A program made the translations under genes and the position numbers. Under the pieces are notes generated by a model. That model was not told where the DNA came from. It was given only the letters and a program-made list of their open reading frames with translations, and made no database searches. Positions 10,351-26,610 of a DNA stretch of 64,000 nucleotides are shown one piece after another. The DNA is taken from NCBI GenBank assembly GCA_963978895.1, contig OZ022242.1:355201-419200 (forward strand). The letters run 5' to 3'. Each line of letters starts with the position of its first letter. The first letter of the stretch is position 1. The DNA comes from Erpobdella octoculata. Taxonomy: Eukaryota > Annelida > Clitellata > Hirudinida > Erpobdellidae.

Positions 10351-12600
10351 TAAATGTATTTTTTTTTATTTGATCTTTATTTAAGCCAATAATCTGGTTT
10401 TTTTAATCTTGATCTGAATCCTATCTGATATTTTATTTTAAACTATCGATATTCTTTAAATGAATTTTGTTTAATAATTAATTTACTGATTAATTAAACC
10501 TTTATTATCACCAGGTTAAAACATTTTACGTGGAAATGCAGTTAAACTACATCACAGGTTGGCTGGCATATTTTAATGAATCTGTAGGAATATTGAAGAT
10601 CATCAACAACATTGTTGATTATTATTATTATTATTAAACGATTAAGTAATAATGAGAAAATTCTTCTTTTTGTCTTTCCAGATCATCGGCATTTGAGGAA
10701 TCCGAACCGAACGATCCTCTGAGTTTTCTTTGCTGGTGCTTCACGGTCTCCATATCTATGCAATTTAGCTCGGACTGGTTGTTCATTTGGCGAGTGGTCG
10801 TGATGGAATACTGCCGCTAAGTTCATCCAGAAGACTCATCAATGTCATCCATGCCTTGAACGAGATGCTGTGACATCTTCATTAACAGTAATCTGTGAAA
10901 GTTTTGGGACCAATTGCATCAAAATTTGGACATGACGTAGTCCTTATAGAAAAGATTTTTAGATGTTTTAAAAAAATTCATTATTTCACGTTTTTGAGTT
11001 TTCTATACATACTAGAATAACCTCGTCAAAATGACGTTTTTTTTGTCTTTATCGAACTGTCAGATATCTAATAAAGAATGTTTTCCATCTCCACCATTAT
11101 TAAATATGGTAATTGGACAACAATGTGGTTGCTCTACCTGCCTAGCAATATCCAAGATGCTTTGGGTTGAACCTGGTTCAAGCAAATTAAGCTTCGTTAT
11201 CTTTTAAACAATAAATCTAGCTTAATGTTTGATGTAATCGGATAAACTCTTACATAACAAGCTTAAGTAAAAATGTTTTCGATCTTTAGGATTGAAAGTG
11301 TAGAATTGTGTTATAACTTTCATTACACGCTTGTATGCACCCATTTTATCACCTGCTGAGTGTCATATGTGAAATCGCTAACATACATAGAGACACACAT
11401 CAGAAATTATGTATGTTGATTTTTTAAATTAAATGCCAGTTTTTTATATAAATAATATATATGTGAGTTGCTGTTAAATGACGGCTGTCACATGTGATGA
11501 CATACTGCCCTAGCACCACCCTATTAAAAAATAATGTTGTAATATTAACTATCATTGATAAACTTGCATGATTGACTATCAGTAATGTAATGTAATATCT
11601 CCAAGCTAGTGGTAATGGATCCTTATACACTCCCTAGCAATGTATAAATCCCTACTCGTTTAAAGTGATCATTTATAAAAGCTACTTCCAAGCAAGATGC
11701 AAATGCTTAAATCTTTGTGCGTCTATTACCTACTATGGGTCACTGATTTGAGGGAAAGCAACGATACTGACGAGGTTGCTAAGCAAATATCTTCTGCTGA
11801 AACCACCAAACTCAAAACAAATTGTCTGAAACAACAAGACTCTTGCGACGTAGACCAAAACTAAAAATTTGGAAGCCGAGATAGCACGTGTCAAGCAGAT
11901 GCGATTTGACGAAGACAAAAAAAAATAGGTTATTTCGAAAAACGGGTTATGCTTTAAGCATTATAGCGAAAAATGAATATTAAACTATTAAACAAGCACC
12001 TTTAAGAATGATGGCCAAACTATTAGATAAGCACTGCAACATCATAGTCATACGAATGATTGATAGGAAGTTAGTAAATGCATGATTGCGACTAAGTGTT
12101 ACCAGTTGTAAATAACCGTCACCGGCCGAACCACTGGTTGAGCAAAGAACAACAGTAACTTTTGGTAAAGTATTGGAATTTGTTTCATATATGAAATTAT
12201 CAATTTGCTAAAATTTATAAACAATAAACGGGGACTGTTCAGATCAAACGATTTAACGTGACAACCATTTTCGTGTAGTTGCAAACAATAATGAGCACAA
12301 CAACAAAAAGAACAAGTCATTTATCAAAGACTTATAAACACAAAAATAATCCTAATTACATAAACTTACAGTGTATCTAAACACCAACAAAGAAGAATGT
12401 CGTAATCACGTAAATAAATACAGCGTACTTTTGGCGTTGGCCGTTAAGCTTCAATTGTATATTTTAAAGAACAGAAATACGAGAAAAATTTTCTTTGACA
12501 ACGAGAAAATAACTTGAAAATCGTGATTCTCATTTTCACGAAAAATTTTAAAAAAATCATCTTAAACGTTTTTGTTTTTTCTCTCGCAAGAGCAACAACG
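10350..12600. other. AT-rich intergenic DNA, no gene recognised
   Basis: Short frames on both strands here have no recognisable motif or splice structure. A segment of higher GC at 10680-10870 contains stops in all frames I tried and may be an old repeat. I see no convincing gene. Confidence 0.5.
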
Positions 12601-12628
12601 ATCTTCGCCTTTTCCGCGCCTCCGTCGC

Positions 12629-14160
12629 TTACGACCCGGATTGCTCCTCCAGCCCGATGGATTCTAAAAAAAGACCCATCGGGGTCCTCCTGACGCCCAC
12701 GTACTCCATCTTGTTGGCCAACTTGTTCTTCAGGTTCCTCATGCGAGTACTGGCATGGATGAAAATTACTGAGAAGAAAAAAATAAGAAACGGATTAGGT
12801 GTGTGTGCGTGTGTAGAAAAAAAATATGTGTGCATAATTACTATATAATTATAAATTATTATAAATAAGTATAAAATATGTGAGCATAATTATTATAAAT
12901 GTATAAATAATTAAGAATTATTATTACAAAAAATAAGTATGTTAGTATATTATGTATAAAAAAAAATACTTATGTTTACATATTATATATATACAAACAA
13001 AAATAAATATGTGTATATAATATATATTATTAAGCAATGTTTAAAAAAACTAATAATAACAAGTATAAACAATATGAACAAAAAATCTGTTTGAAACTGA
13101 ATGAGTGAATTTCAAGCCAGATACGAGCATCTAATCGTTGTCATTCAGAGATACAAATTAACCTAAATACGTTAACCCTCTACCGCATTGCGATGCCATT
13201 TGGTGTCATTATTTTCATGCTTTATTTATAATGAACTTGGCACTGCCAAATGACATCACTATGCATTTCTCTGTAATTGTTTAAAATAAAGAACAAATAA
13301 AACTATATCTTTTTTCTTTTTTAATGAACAACCTTAATAGCCATAGAAAAAAATAACTTTTCTTTTTCATTCATGCCGTAGTAGATGGTTAATTTAATTT
13401 AAATTCGCAACAAACCCAAGAGTGGAAATGCAATTCCAAAGCAAAAGATGGCGACCGATCCGACGACGTAGATGAAAAAATAGCAGAGACCGATGGCGAG
13501 GAAAACTCCAACTGCCGGATACTTTTTCTTCAGTCTCTTCAGTTCGGCTCTGGAATTGGTGACGGTCACGAAGATCGCAAAAGCCGCCGCCAGGACCAGA
13601 CAGCCGACTATCATGTCGACCGGATAATAGATTCTTAAAAGAAACGTAAAAATATAGGTTGATTTAACAAATAATAAATTAAATAAATTTAATCGTTAAA
13701 TGCAGAATGAATAAGAAATGCAGGTAATATATCAACAGTTGACATTAAAAAAATTTTTTTAATTCAAATCTTTTATATGCAATGTCAGCTTTCTAATTAA
13801 TTTAATACATACAAATACAATTACATGCATTCATACAAATACAATTACATACATACAAAGTCACACAAATCTCCAACAATAATAAACTATTTGATTATAT
13901 AACTTTTGGATTTTTAATAGAAAAGATAAAAAAAAATTTATAAAATATAATGTCATTAAAAAAAATAAGACACTAAAAAACCCTATCAGCGTGAAGATGA
14001 CAACAGCCAGAATGAAATAATTGGTCTGGAAGTACAAGAGGTTGTTTATAACACGGTTTGCCCACTTTTCCGGATCTCCAAAGTTCGGAAGACTGAACCT
14101 GGAGGTGTCAAAGAGAAACTCGTCCAGGGATTGAAAAGGTGCAATGTCCACTTTACTCAT
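12629..14160 (-). CDS. ARL6IP5: ARL6IP5/PRA1-family (PRAF2/3-like) ER membrane protein
   Basis: Three minus-strand exons: about 13974-14160 (ATG at 14158-14160), 13416-13633 and 12629-12768 (stop 12629-12631). The protein follows the family layout. The N-terminus has DIAPFQSLDEFL, RFSLPNFGDPEKWANRV and NLLYFQTNY, followed by a hydrophobic hairpin. Then come a basic LKRLKKKYP loop, two more hydrophobic segments ending FGIAFPLL, and a conserved tail with MRNLKNKLANKMEYVGV and RRTPMG. Family members sit in ER/Golgi membranes and affect vesicle traffic and glutamate transporter export. The exon 2 to 3 junction closes in phase (GG|GTTTGT donor, CAG acceptor). Exon 1 to 2 does not: a T6 run at 13975-13980 precedes the only GT candidates, and the reading is off by one, so an indel or assembly error is possible. 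Length is about 180 residues, normal for the family. Confidence 0.85.
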
Positions 14161-18200
<4,040 letters not shown>

Positions 18201-18203
18201 CGA

Positions 18204-18868
18204 TCAGGAATGGCTGGAAACGACGGCGTTAGTCTTGGCGGCGGCGGACGCCGGAGCGGGCATGGAGATGGAACCGCTGCAGGAAAGGTGTTGTTGTTGT
18301 TGGTTCTGCAAGAGCAGCTGAGTCACGATCGCTCGTGACGACGTCGACAGCGACGTGGAAGAGACGAGCGTCGACAACGGAGGCATGAACTGACCCAGCT
18401 GGAACGAAAGGAACGAGCCGGGAGATGGAGGCGGCGGAGTGCCGAACGTCGATGACGGCGCCTGCTGCTGTTGCTGCGTCGGCGGAGGCGGCACGTGTAG
18501 CTGCGGCAGCTGGGGGTAGTGCAGAGGAGCGGAAGATGGCGGTTGTTGCGACGCGTTGTGAGACATGGAAATGAAGTTGTAGATGTTACTGTTGATCCCG
18601 TAGATGTTGTTGCTGACAGCTGTGAACTGCTGAGCTTCGCAGGTTCTCGCACCGGCTTTGTTGTTGTTGCTGCTGCTGTGGCCCGTGTTGCTGCTACTAC
18701 TACTACTACTACCGCCGCTCGCATTTCTGCCATGGTTGTTGTTTACGCTACTGCCGCAGCCGCTGTAGGGAACGGCCACGGCAGCATTTCTCGAGGTAGT
18801 CGCGGCAGTGTGGTGGGTGGAAATCGACGGAGGAATGAAATTCATACGGTCTTTCATGTTGGTCAATG
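18204..18868 (-). CDS. Possible alternative terminal exon of the corepressor gene
   Basis: A minus-strand frame of about 221 residues starts after an acceptor (TTTGAAATCGCAG at about 18869-18881) in the phase that needs one preceding base. It encodes a low-complexity tail rich in Ser, Asn, Gln and Pro, with HVPPPPTQQQQQAP and FGTPPPPSPG. The preceding corepressor exon ends in DKGLQY-stop. A GTTTGC within that end would give phase-matched splicing (DK|ALTNMKD), producing a longer C-terminus. Codon use is GC-rich like the corepressor exons, which supports real coding. Whether it is constitutive, alternative or unused cannot be decided from sequence. Confidence 0.5.
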
Positions 18869-19165
18869 CTGCGATTTCAAATAAATAAATCAAACGTTAA
18901 ATTAATTAATTCATAAAATTTAATCCTATCAAATTTATTTATTAAATTATATTAAATGTCTCGATTTAATTATATTAAATCTATTTATTAAATTATATTA
19001 AATCTATTTATTAAATTATATTTAATCTATTAATTAAATTATATTAAATCTATTTATTAAATTATATTAAATGTATAAATCGGTACATAAAAGCTCTATA
19101 TATAAACAATCCCAATCAGATCAGACTTACAATAAACAAGTAAAGGAAAAAACAAAGTAAAAAAA

Positions 19166-21857
19166 CTAATATTGCAAACCCTTATCCACGGAAGCGGAAG
19201 AAGATGAGGATGAGGAGGACGTGGGTTGAGGAGCAAACGTGGGCAGGATGTATGGAAACTGCCCTTGTAGTAAGGACAGATTGGGCAGAGGGGGGAACTG
19301 TGAAACAAGAGGCCTCAGCATGGTAGAAGAAGGTAAAGTCGAGACAGGAGGTTGAAAATTCGGATTGGCCCTGTTGCTAACCTTCGGAGAACCGGAAGAA
19401 GGTGTACCCGGTCTCATGGAATCAAATGTGTTGTTCTTCAGAGGAGGGGGCGGTACATGTCCTCCCAGGCCGCCGCTGTTATTTTGAATTGCCCCCTGAG
19501 AAATTATAGAGTCGAGAAATCTCTTTGCCAATTCGTTTCCGTCTAGAGCCTGCATGGGACCAGAGAAAACCCCTTTTGGAATTTCCGCACCCCCAAAGTA
19601 AATCATCCCGTCTCCGCCCATCGACGGCTGACCTAGAGGTTGGGTGGGAACGTTTTTTCTCTTGAGGTGAGGATTGGACTGTTTCTTCATCGACAGCTGC
19701 TGCTGCTGCTGTTGGTCATTGCTGGAGCTAGAAGCTATGCTGACGACAGCTGACGACGGAGAAGTGACGTTCATGGTCGTGGCAGCAGCCGAAACCTTTC
19801 TCTGTTGTAGTACAACAGAGCTGTTCATTTTTTGAGCGGTTAAATAGTCATCAAATAGAACGTCTCTGGAATTGTCTAACGTTCTGTTGTTTTCCTCTCC
19901 GGAATTTGCGGAACAGAGAGACTGACCCGAATCCGACCTGTTTTCGTTTTTCACCGAGGTCTTCTGCTTAGAAGAGCTGCTAGCCCGCTTCGGCGAATTG
20001 TGATTGGTCGACGGACTGCTATTTCGTTCCTGTTTGCCGACCCTTCCGGCCAATAGGGCGGTCGGATCGTTTTTAAAATGGCTGTTACCGGATGCTTCTC
20101 TGGAAATCGTGTGATTGGGCGTGCCCTTGATGATCGATCCTCTCATCTCCTGGGCCTGCTGACTCACAGCCAGCTGGTTGAGGAATGCTCTTAGATCGGG
20201 GTTGTTCAAGGACATGTGCTGTAGCAGTAGCTGTTCGTGCTGCTGTTGCATAAACAGCTGATGGTGGGCTAGCTGCTGTCTGGCGGCAGAAGAAGGAGAC
20301 TCGTGGTGATTCGAAACCACCGGAGTTCCTTGGACGATCGAGCCACCGCCCGCGTAATGATGAGACATAGAGCTATGCGGCGTTATCGTCTGCTGTGTTG
20401 CCGAAGCAGCAGCAACTGATTCGGTCGGAGCTGCAGGTGTTGCTGGAGTTGCTGGCATATAATTAGGAGACTTGAGCCGTGCCGGAGTCAGAAGAGAAGA
20501 GTGAGAGACCGAAGAGAGGAGAGGAGCTGTCGCTACGGTCGACACGACGGATGGATTGGAAGAAAACGAGGTTACGGTGGATTGTGGCGATGGCGACTGA
20601 AGCACTGTCGGAGATGACGATGACATCGGCGCCGACACAACCGTCACAAAATTCGAAGACAGCTGCGCACACGAGGTTGACGACAAATCCAACGAAGTGT
20701 CAAATTCTTGTTTGACGGACACTGCGACAGCCTGCGACTGCGACGGCTGGAGCGATGCAGGTTCGGTTTTCACGGCAGAGATCCCGGAAGACGCGGGGAC
20801 GGGCAATTCCGGCGACGGCGGGGTCTGCGGTCGCGCTTCGGGTAAAACGGTAGCTTTTGCAGGGTCCTCGGCGGGTAGGAGCAGATAATCTGGTAACTTG
20901 AAGCTGAAATGAAAAACGATAATGTCAGCGAATATAATCAAACAGCACGTATACAATAAACATCAGCGCTGTAACAGATCTCTATACATCAACATAAGGT
21001 AGCAACAAATCAGTGTCACGCCGTGGCCTAACGACGGCACGGAAAAACGTTGCACTAAATAATAATAATAAAATAATATAATCATAACTACTGCGACTTC
21101 ATCGTTATCATCTTAACCAACCTGTACGGGAAAAGAGAAGTAGAAGCAGAACGGCCGGACAGCGGTGATGATGGTAGGAACTTGATGTCTTTGACGTCGC
21201 TGAACTCTTCGACCTTTTCTTCTTTTACCTCTTTGTTAATCTGAGCCTAATAAGATAGTAATCATCATGAGCACACTGACTTCATACCACTCTCTCTCTC
21301 ATCCCCGTTTCCATCATCATCATCCCAACAATTCAAAGCCTTAAAAATATTTTCATGACATCTAATTTAAATGGCCTTTCAACTAAAGGCGCGTTTACAC
21401 AGGCAAAGATACGCTGGCGACAAATGTTAATGTCGGGGCATCTTTGCGACAGTGAGGGTTTACACGAGACAATTTCAAATTTCAATCAAATGATCATCCA
21501 CCCACTCACATGATGATCCATTCAATCACATGATCATCCACCCACCCTAACAATCATCCATTCAATCACATAATCATCCCCCACTTAATCACATAATCAT
21601 CTACCACAAATTCACTCGATTTTTATCCAACCCGACAACCACCCGGGAAATTCAACTCGCCTTCTTAGCCTTGTCGTGTTTTCTCCGACTCATGTTGTGC
21701 TTCCTCACGAGTTGCTTGTAGCCCTCTTGTTTCTTAGACATGTAATAGAAAGAGATGCAGTCTTGGATACTCTGTAAAAAAAAAGTTTTCGAACGAATGC
21801 ATGTATTTTATGTATGGAGTTTATAAGTTGTGAACACTTCGTAGTATTGTTTTAATC

Positions 21858-21905
<48 letters not shown>

Positions 21906-23311
21906 GTGTTTTTATATAGCGCCAAGATTAACTGAGGCGCTTTCGAAAAGTCCCCGAGAATATTTTAAAATAATAAGTTTTTAGTTTCTTTTTGAAAAGT
22001 TCCGTCGACTCAGTGGCTCTAATGTCGGGAGGTAGCGAATTCCACACACACGGCGCTGCATGACGGAAGGCACGCGTTGAAATATTGTTGGAGGTGTGAT
22101 GTTGCTGGAGGAGAGGAGCTGCAGAAGAGCGGAGACATCTGCCAGTTTTCCGGTTTTTGAGTAGGGTGCGAAGATATGGGGGTGATGAAGTAGTGAGTGT
22201 TTTGTGAGTGAGGAGAGCGATCTTGAACGAAATGCGGTGAGTTATGGGCAACCAGTGAAGACGGATGAGGTTATTGACGGAGGATTGATGACGTGTGCCT
22301 TTTGAAGTATCGACGATCAGGACGATTCTGGCTGCCCTATTCAAGGTCTGAAGTTGACTGAAGTTGATTTCTTATGGCATCCGAGTAACAAATCAAACCA
22401 GTGCGCGTTACATGCGTAAAAATGCGGTACTGGCTGTTGTCATCTCACCAACCGAATAAGCTTTAAATCAATCAACTATTAAAAAGCTCATAAAAGTCAC
22501 AACAGCCCACAACCGTTATACTGACTTTGTTCTGGAGATACGAAGATATGAGAGCAAAGTTCTTAGGATTGGTCACATACGTGTCCCTGAAAACGACCGC
22601 TTCCGCCCTCGTCCAATAGTATTTCTTGACTCCGGGCTGCAACCGGCTCATGCTGCAGCTGTCGGGGATCCTTCCGTTCTCGTTGCAGAACGACCTCTTT
22701 TTCACGAGAGCATCCAAGAGGATCGGCGGCTGTGCGACCAAGGACGTCCGAACCCTCAAATCTTCCTGGATGCCAGAAAAAAAAAAAATAATAATTAACT
22801 ACAATTTTCTGACATAATGTTGTGCTCATAAATATAATTACATACATTAGATTTATATGAATATTTTTATATAAAATACAATATAAATAGATAATGAAGT
22901 TCTTGATTACATATAAACTGTTATTGTATATTGTATCAGTTGGTATTTTTTTAACCGGGTGGGGTAGAAGAAGAAAAAAAATTATTCGAAGATATATATA
23001 TTTGTAATTGTAAACAAAACACGAGAGAAAAAATAACGGAGTAAAAACTGTTACTTCTTCGGGGTCCAATGCCGGATCGTCCGACTTCTTGACGGCTCTG
23101 GAAAAGGAAATCGAAAATTTCAGGGACGTGTTGTGACGTAAAGGTGACGAACAAAAATTGGCGATAATTTTATTGTCATTATAATCATTAATACTATGAA
23201 ATGTAAAATTTCTCAGACCATTACTTCATTATTATCATTGATATTATAATTAGCAGTGTTATTTTACTTGTGTGTGTTTTTATTTCATTATTATTATTAT
23301 TATTATTATTA

Positions 23312-23344
<33 letters not shown>

Positions 23345-23504
23345 TTATTTATTTATTATTATTATTTGTTTACATTTATTTATTTTTCCTGTGGAAATTA
23401 CAGCAGCCTGTTATATTCAAATAAAGTTAAAGTTAAAAATTACATCATTATTATTCTTCTCATTGTTATTATTACGCTCATAATTACTTTATTATTATTA
23501 TTAC

Positions 23505-23541
<37 letters not shown>

Positions 23542-26500
23542 GTAACTATTAGCATTATTAGCATTATTATTACACTTGATATTACATCCCCACATCCTCC
23601 TTTACAAGAAAACTTATGCATTTCTTTACAAGAACTAACTCCACCATCTTCCATCGGGAAGAGACAGCCACTACAAAATAATTACCAAGGTGCAGTGGCA
23701 CCACAGCAGGATTCGAATCGATGACCTCTGACATACAGGCAGACGACACCTCACCGCTAAACCACCAGCGATGATAAGAAACCACCAAAATAAAATTACA
23801 AGTTACACTCATAAGCCTAACAGATGTAATTAGTAATTACCTGCTCGAGCTTATAATGATAATAATTAATGCGTGCCGAGCTAATGACATCTCAGATAAC
23901 GACTACGATTATATTACTGCGGCCGTAACGACTGTGACGCCGTCACGATTGTGATGATGATGATGATGATGATGAGGATGGTGATGATGGTGGTGATGAT
24001 AATGAGAAAAACCACCGACTTGAGAAGTTTTTCTCTGTCCTCCCTTTTCTTCTTCAGCTCTGGGAAAACCTTTTCGAAAACCTCTCTCGTCTTCGCGTCT
24101 TTCATCCTGGAAGCGGAAAAAGGTCGTACGAGAGATTAAGACAACAACAACAACACCAACAACGAGACATCGTCGCGACAACATCCAACATAAACAACAA
24201 AATACTCCATCGTTACGGAAACGTAGATGAGTACTACAACAACAACTTCAGAAAGTATGGCTTGTTTTCATATAACAACTGGATCCACAACCTACTCTAG
24301 TAGGCCTAGATAATTCAGCCAATTACATAATAGTTTCATGAAGATTTTTTGTAGTTTGTTAAACCATTTCAATCATAATCATGATACAATAAGCAATAAA
24401 ATATTGGACCTACTACTAATATAGATTAGGTTGTGGATCCAGTATTTACATCAAGATATCCTTGACTCGCCCTAACAGCAACAACAACAACCATCCGAAT
24501 AAAACTTTGACGAATCGCCATAGAAACGATCGAAACGACAGTCACCTCTTTTTAGGGTTGTTTTCTATCTTGTCCATCCTCTGAACCCACGACTCGCTCA
24601 ACTTGTCGTATCTCTGGCACAAGATGGACATCTGAAGAAGCGAGAAGACACGAAACGCGTTAACATCATATATGAATCGAACGCCATGCAAAGCTACGAA
24701 CACTAGACCACGGCGCGGGCCCGTACTTTGTATTAACAGTATTAAGGTTATCAAAACGTGCCGGGCAGAGGCTGTTGTGCCGATCCTTAAGATTTTGTGC
24801 CTGAGGAAATGGACCGGGCCAGGCTTGAGCGGGCATGGGCCGAGTTGAGGATTTTGTGCCTGATAAACGGGACGAGTGGGTCGCCAACGTCCTCCTATGC
24901 GTGTCGTAAAAGGCGACTAAAGGGAGGTTCGCAGGAAGGGCATCCGGGTAAAACTTTGCTTCAAATTCCATATGGGTAACAAAACAAAGAATTTCATGCC
25001 GGCTCGGACGTCGCCCGGTCAAACAAGTTCCGCGCTTTCTTTTCTGGGCCTAGTGAAAGTGAAAAGTTAGCTATGGGCTTGAAGAAGAATTTATGAGCTC
25101 GGCCTGAAGCGACAGTCTGCCCTGGATCGTGACTTGTGGAGGGGCCTGATATGGAAAAAACATCCAACCCTAGCATAGCGTGGAATAGGGACGTTTCAAA
25201 AATAAATGATGATGATGATGATGATGATATTAAAAAGGCACACATTCATACAATATCACTCTGTGACACAACATCACATTCAAGATACCATCTTCTACTA
25301 GCACAACTCGGCCACACCACACGCATGACACAACGACACTGCTCGATCTAGCTAGCGTCACACGTGGAGACGCGACGTTTTGAACGTGACATATCCGTCT
25401 AACCCGTTTCAAGTCGAACTGCTTTCGTTTTTTGATGTAGAGAGTGAGAGATGGTTTGAAGCTTGCAAACCTGTTAGAAATAATGTACTCAACTTAATCA
25501 CACACACACACACAAACACAGAAATCTCACAAGAAATTATTGAAATGTATTTTATACAAAGATGTAATGTATAATACTGTACATTTTATATTGAACATTT
25601 TTTTACATATTTTAGAATGGTTCATAAGACTGAAGCCTGAGTGAAAACCACTGCAACAATTAGAGGCACTCATTTATGCCACCTGCCTTCCCAACCCCCC
25701 CCCCCCCCTATGGATGCCGGTTACGCCAGTGAGATTCGAACTGCCTAATTTCAGTTCAACAGGCGAAGGCTTTACGGCAATACCACCAGCGCCATTTTCA
25801 TTAAATAGATAAAAAATTATGTTAAAAATAGATAAAAAACATTATGTTAAAAATAGATAAATTCATTTAAAAAAATATCAAATTCCCAATACCAATGTCA
25901 TCATCATATCATCACCGTCATTATTATCCTCATCATCATTATCTTCATCATCATTACCATCATCATTATCAGCACAATCAAATTTCAAGCCTACTTTTTT
26001 ATGTTGTCATGGTAGATCTGAGCATCAGATGGATTCTGATAGAGGGGCTGCGATTTAGAATAAAAAAATATAAATAAATAAAAAAAATAAAAGCTATTTT
26101 TAGAAACTACCAAGATGGTGACCACGATGACGTTAAGGAAGTGGTTCTAGTGTGTTGTGTCATTCATTTGCTGATAAACTAATCAATCAACTTTCCACAA
26201 AACACACACATACCCATGCACACACACACACACACATACATATATACCACGCTACACATTTAATCAATAAATCATTTCTTTTATTGCATCGTGAAATCTG
26301 CATGATAATTCCTAGATGAGCGCGATCGATCGATATAAAAATCAATCGATTCAATACATAAAATAAAGAGAAACTAGATTGAAAAATGTGATGGATCCAC
26401 AAGCGATATAAAAAAAACAATGTTTGAATAGAAACTAAAACGAAAAAAAGAGTGAAACAAATTAATTCAGATAATCAATTCACCAGGGAAGGAAGAAATT

Positions 26501-26575
26501 CGGACGTCTTCATGAAATCGTGAGATTTGCTTGCTTTGACCTAGAAAGATGAATTATTTTTATTTATTTATTTAT

Positions 26576-26610
<35 letters not shown>

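Noticed and set aside
18323..18884. Overlapping frames on both strands opposite the corepressor tail exon
   Set aside because: They arise from trinucleotide-like low complexity in the minus-strand coding exon.
21360..21640. Repeated TCATCCACCCA/CAATCACATGATCATCC stretch as a regulatory array
   Set aside because: It looks like simple sequence slippage in a corepressor intron, with no ordered spacing.
23640..23775. Functional tRNA gene
   Set aside because: Box A and B are present, but no acceptor stem pairs and a second divergent copy exists, which fits a SINE.
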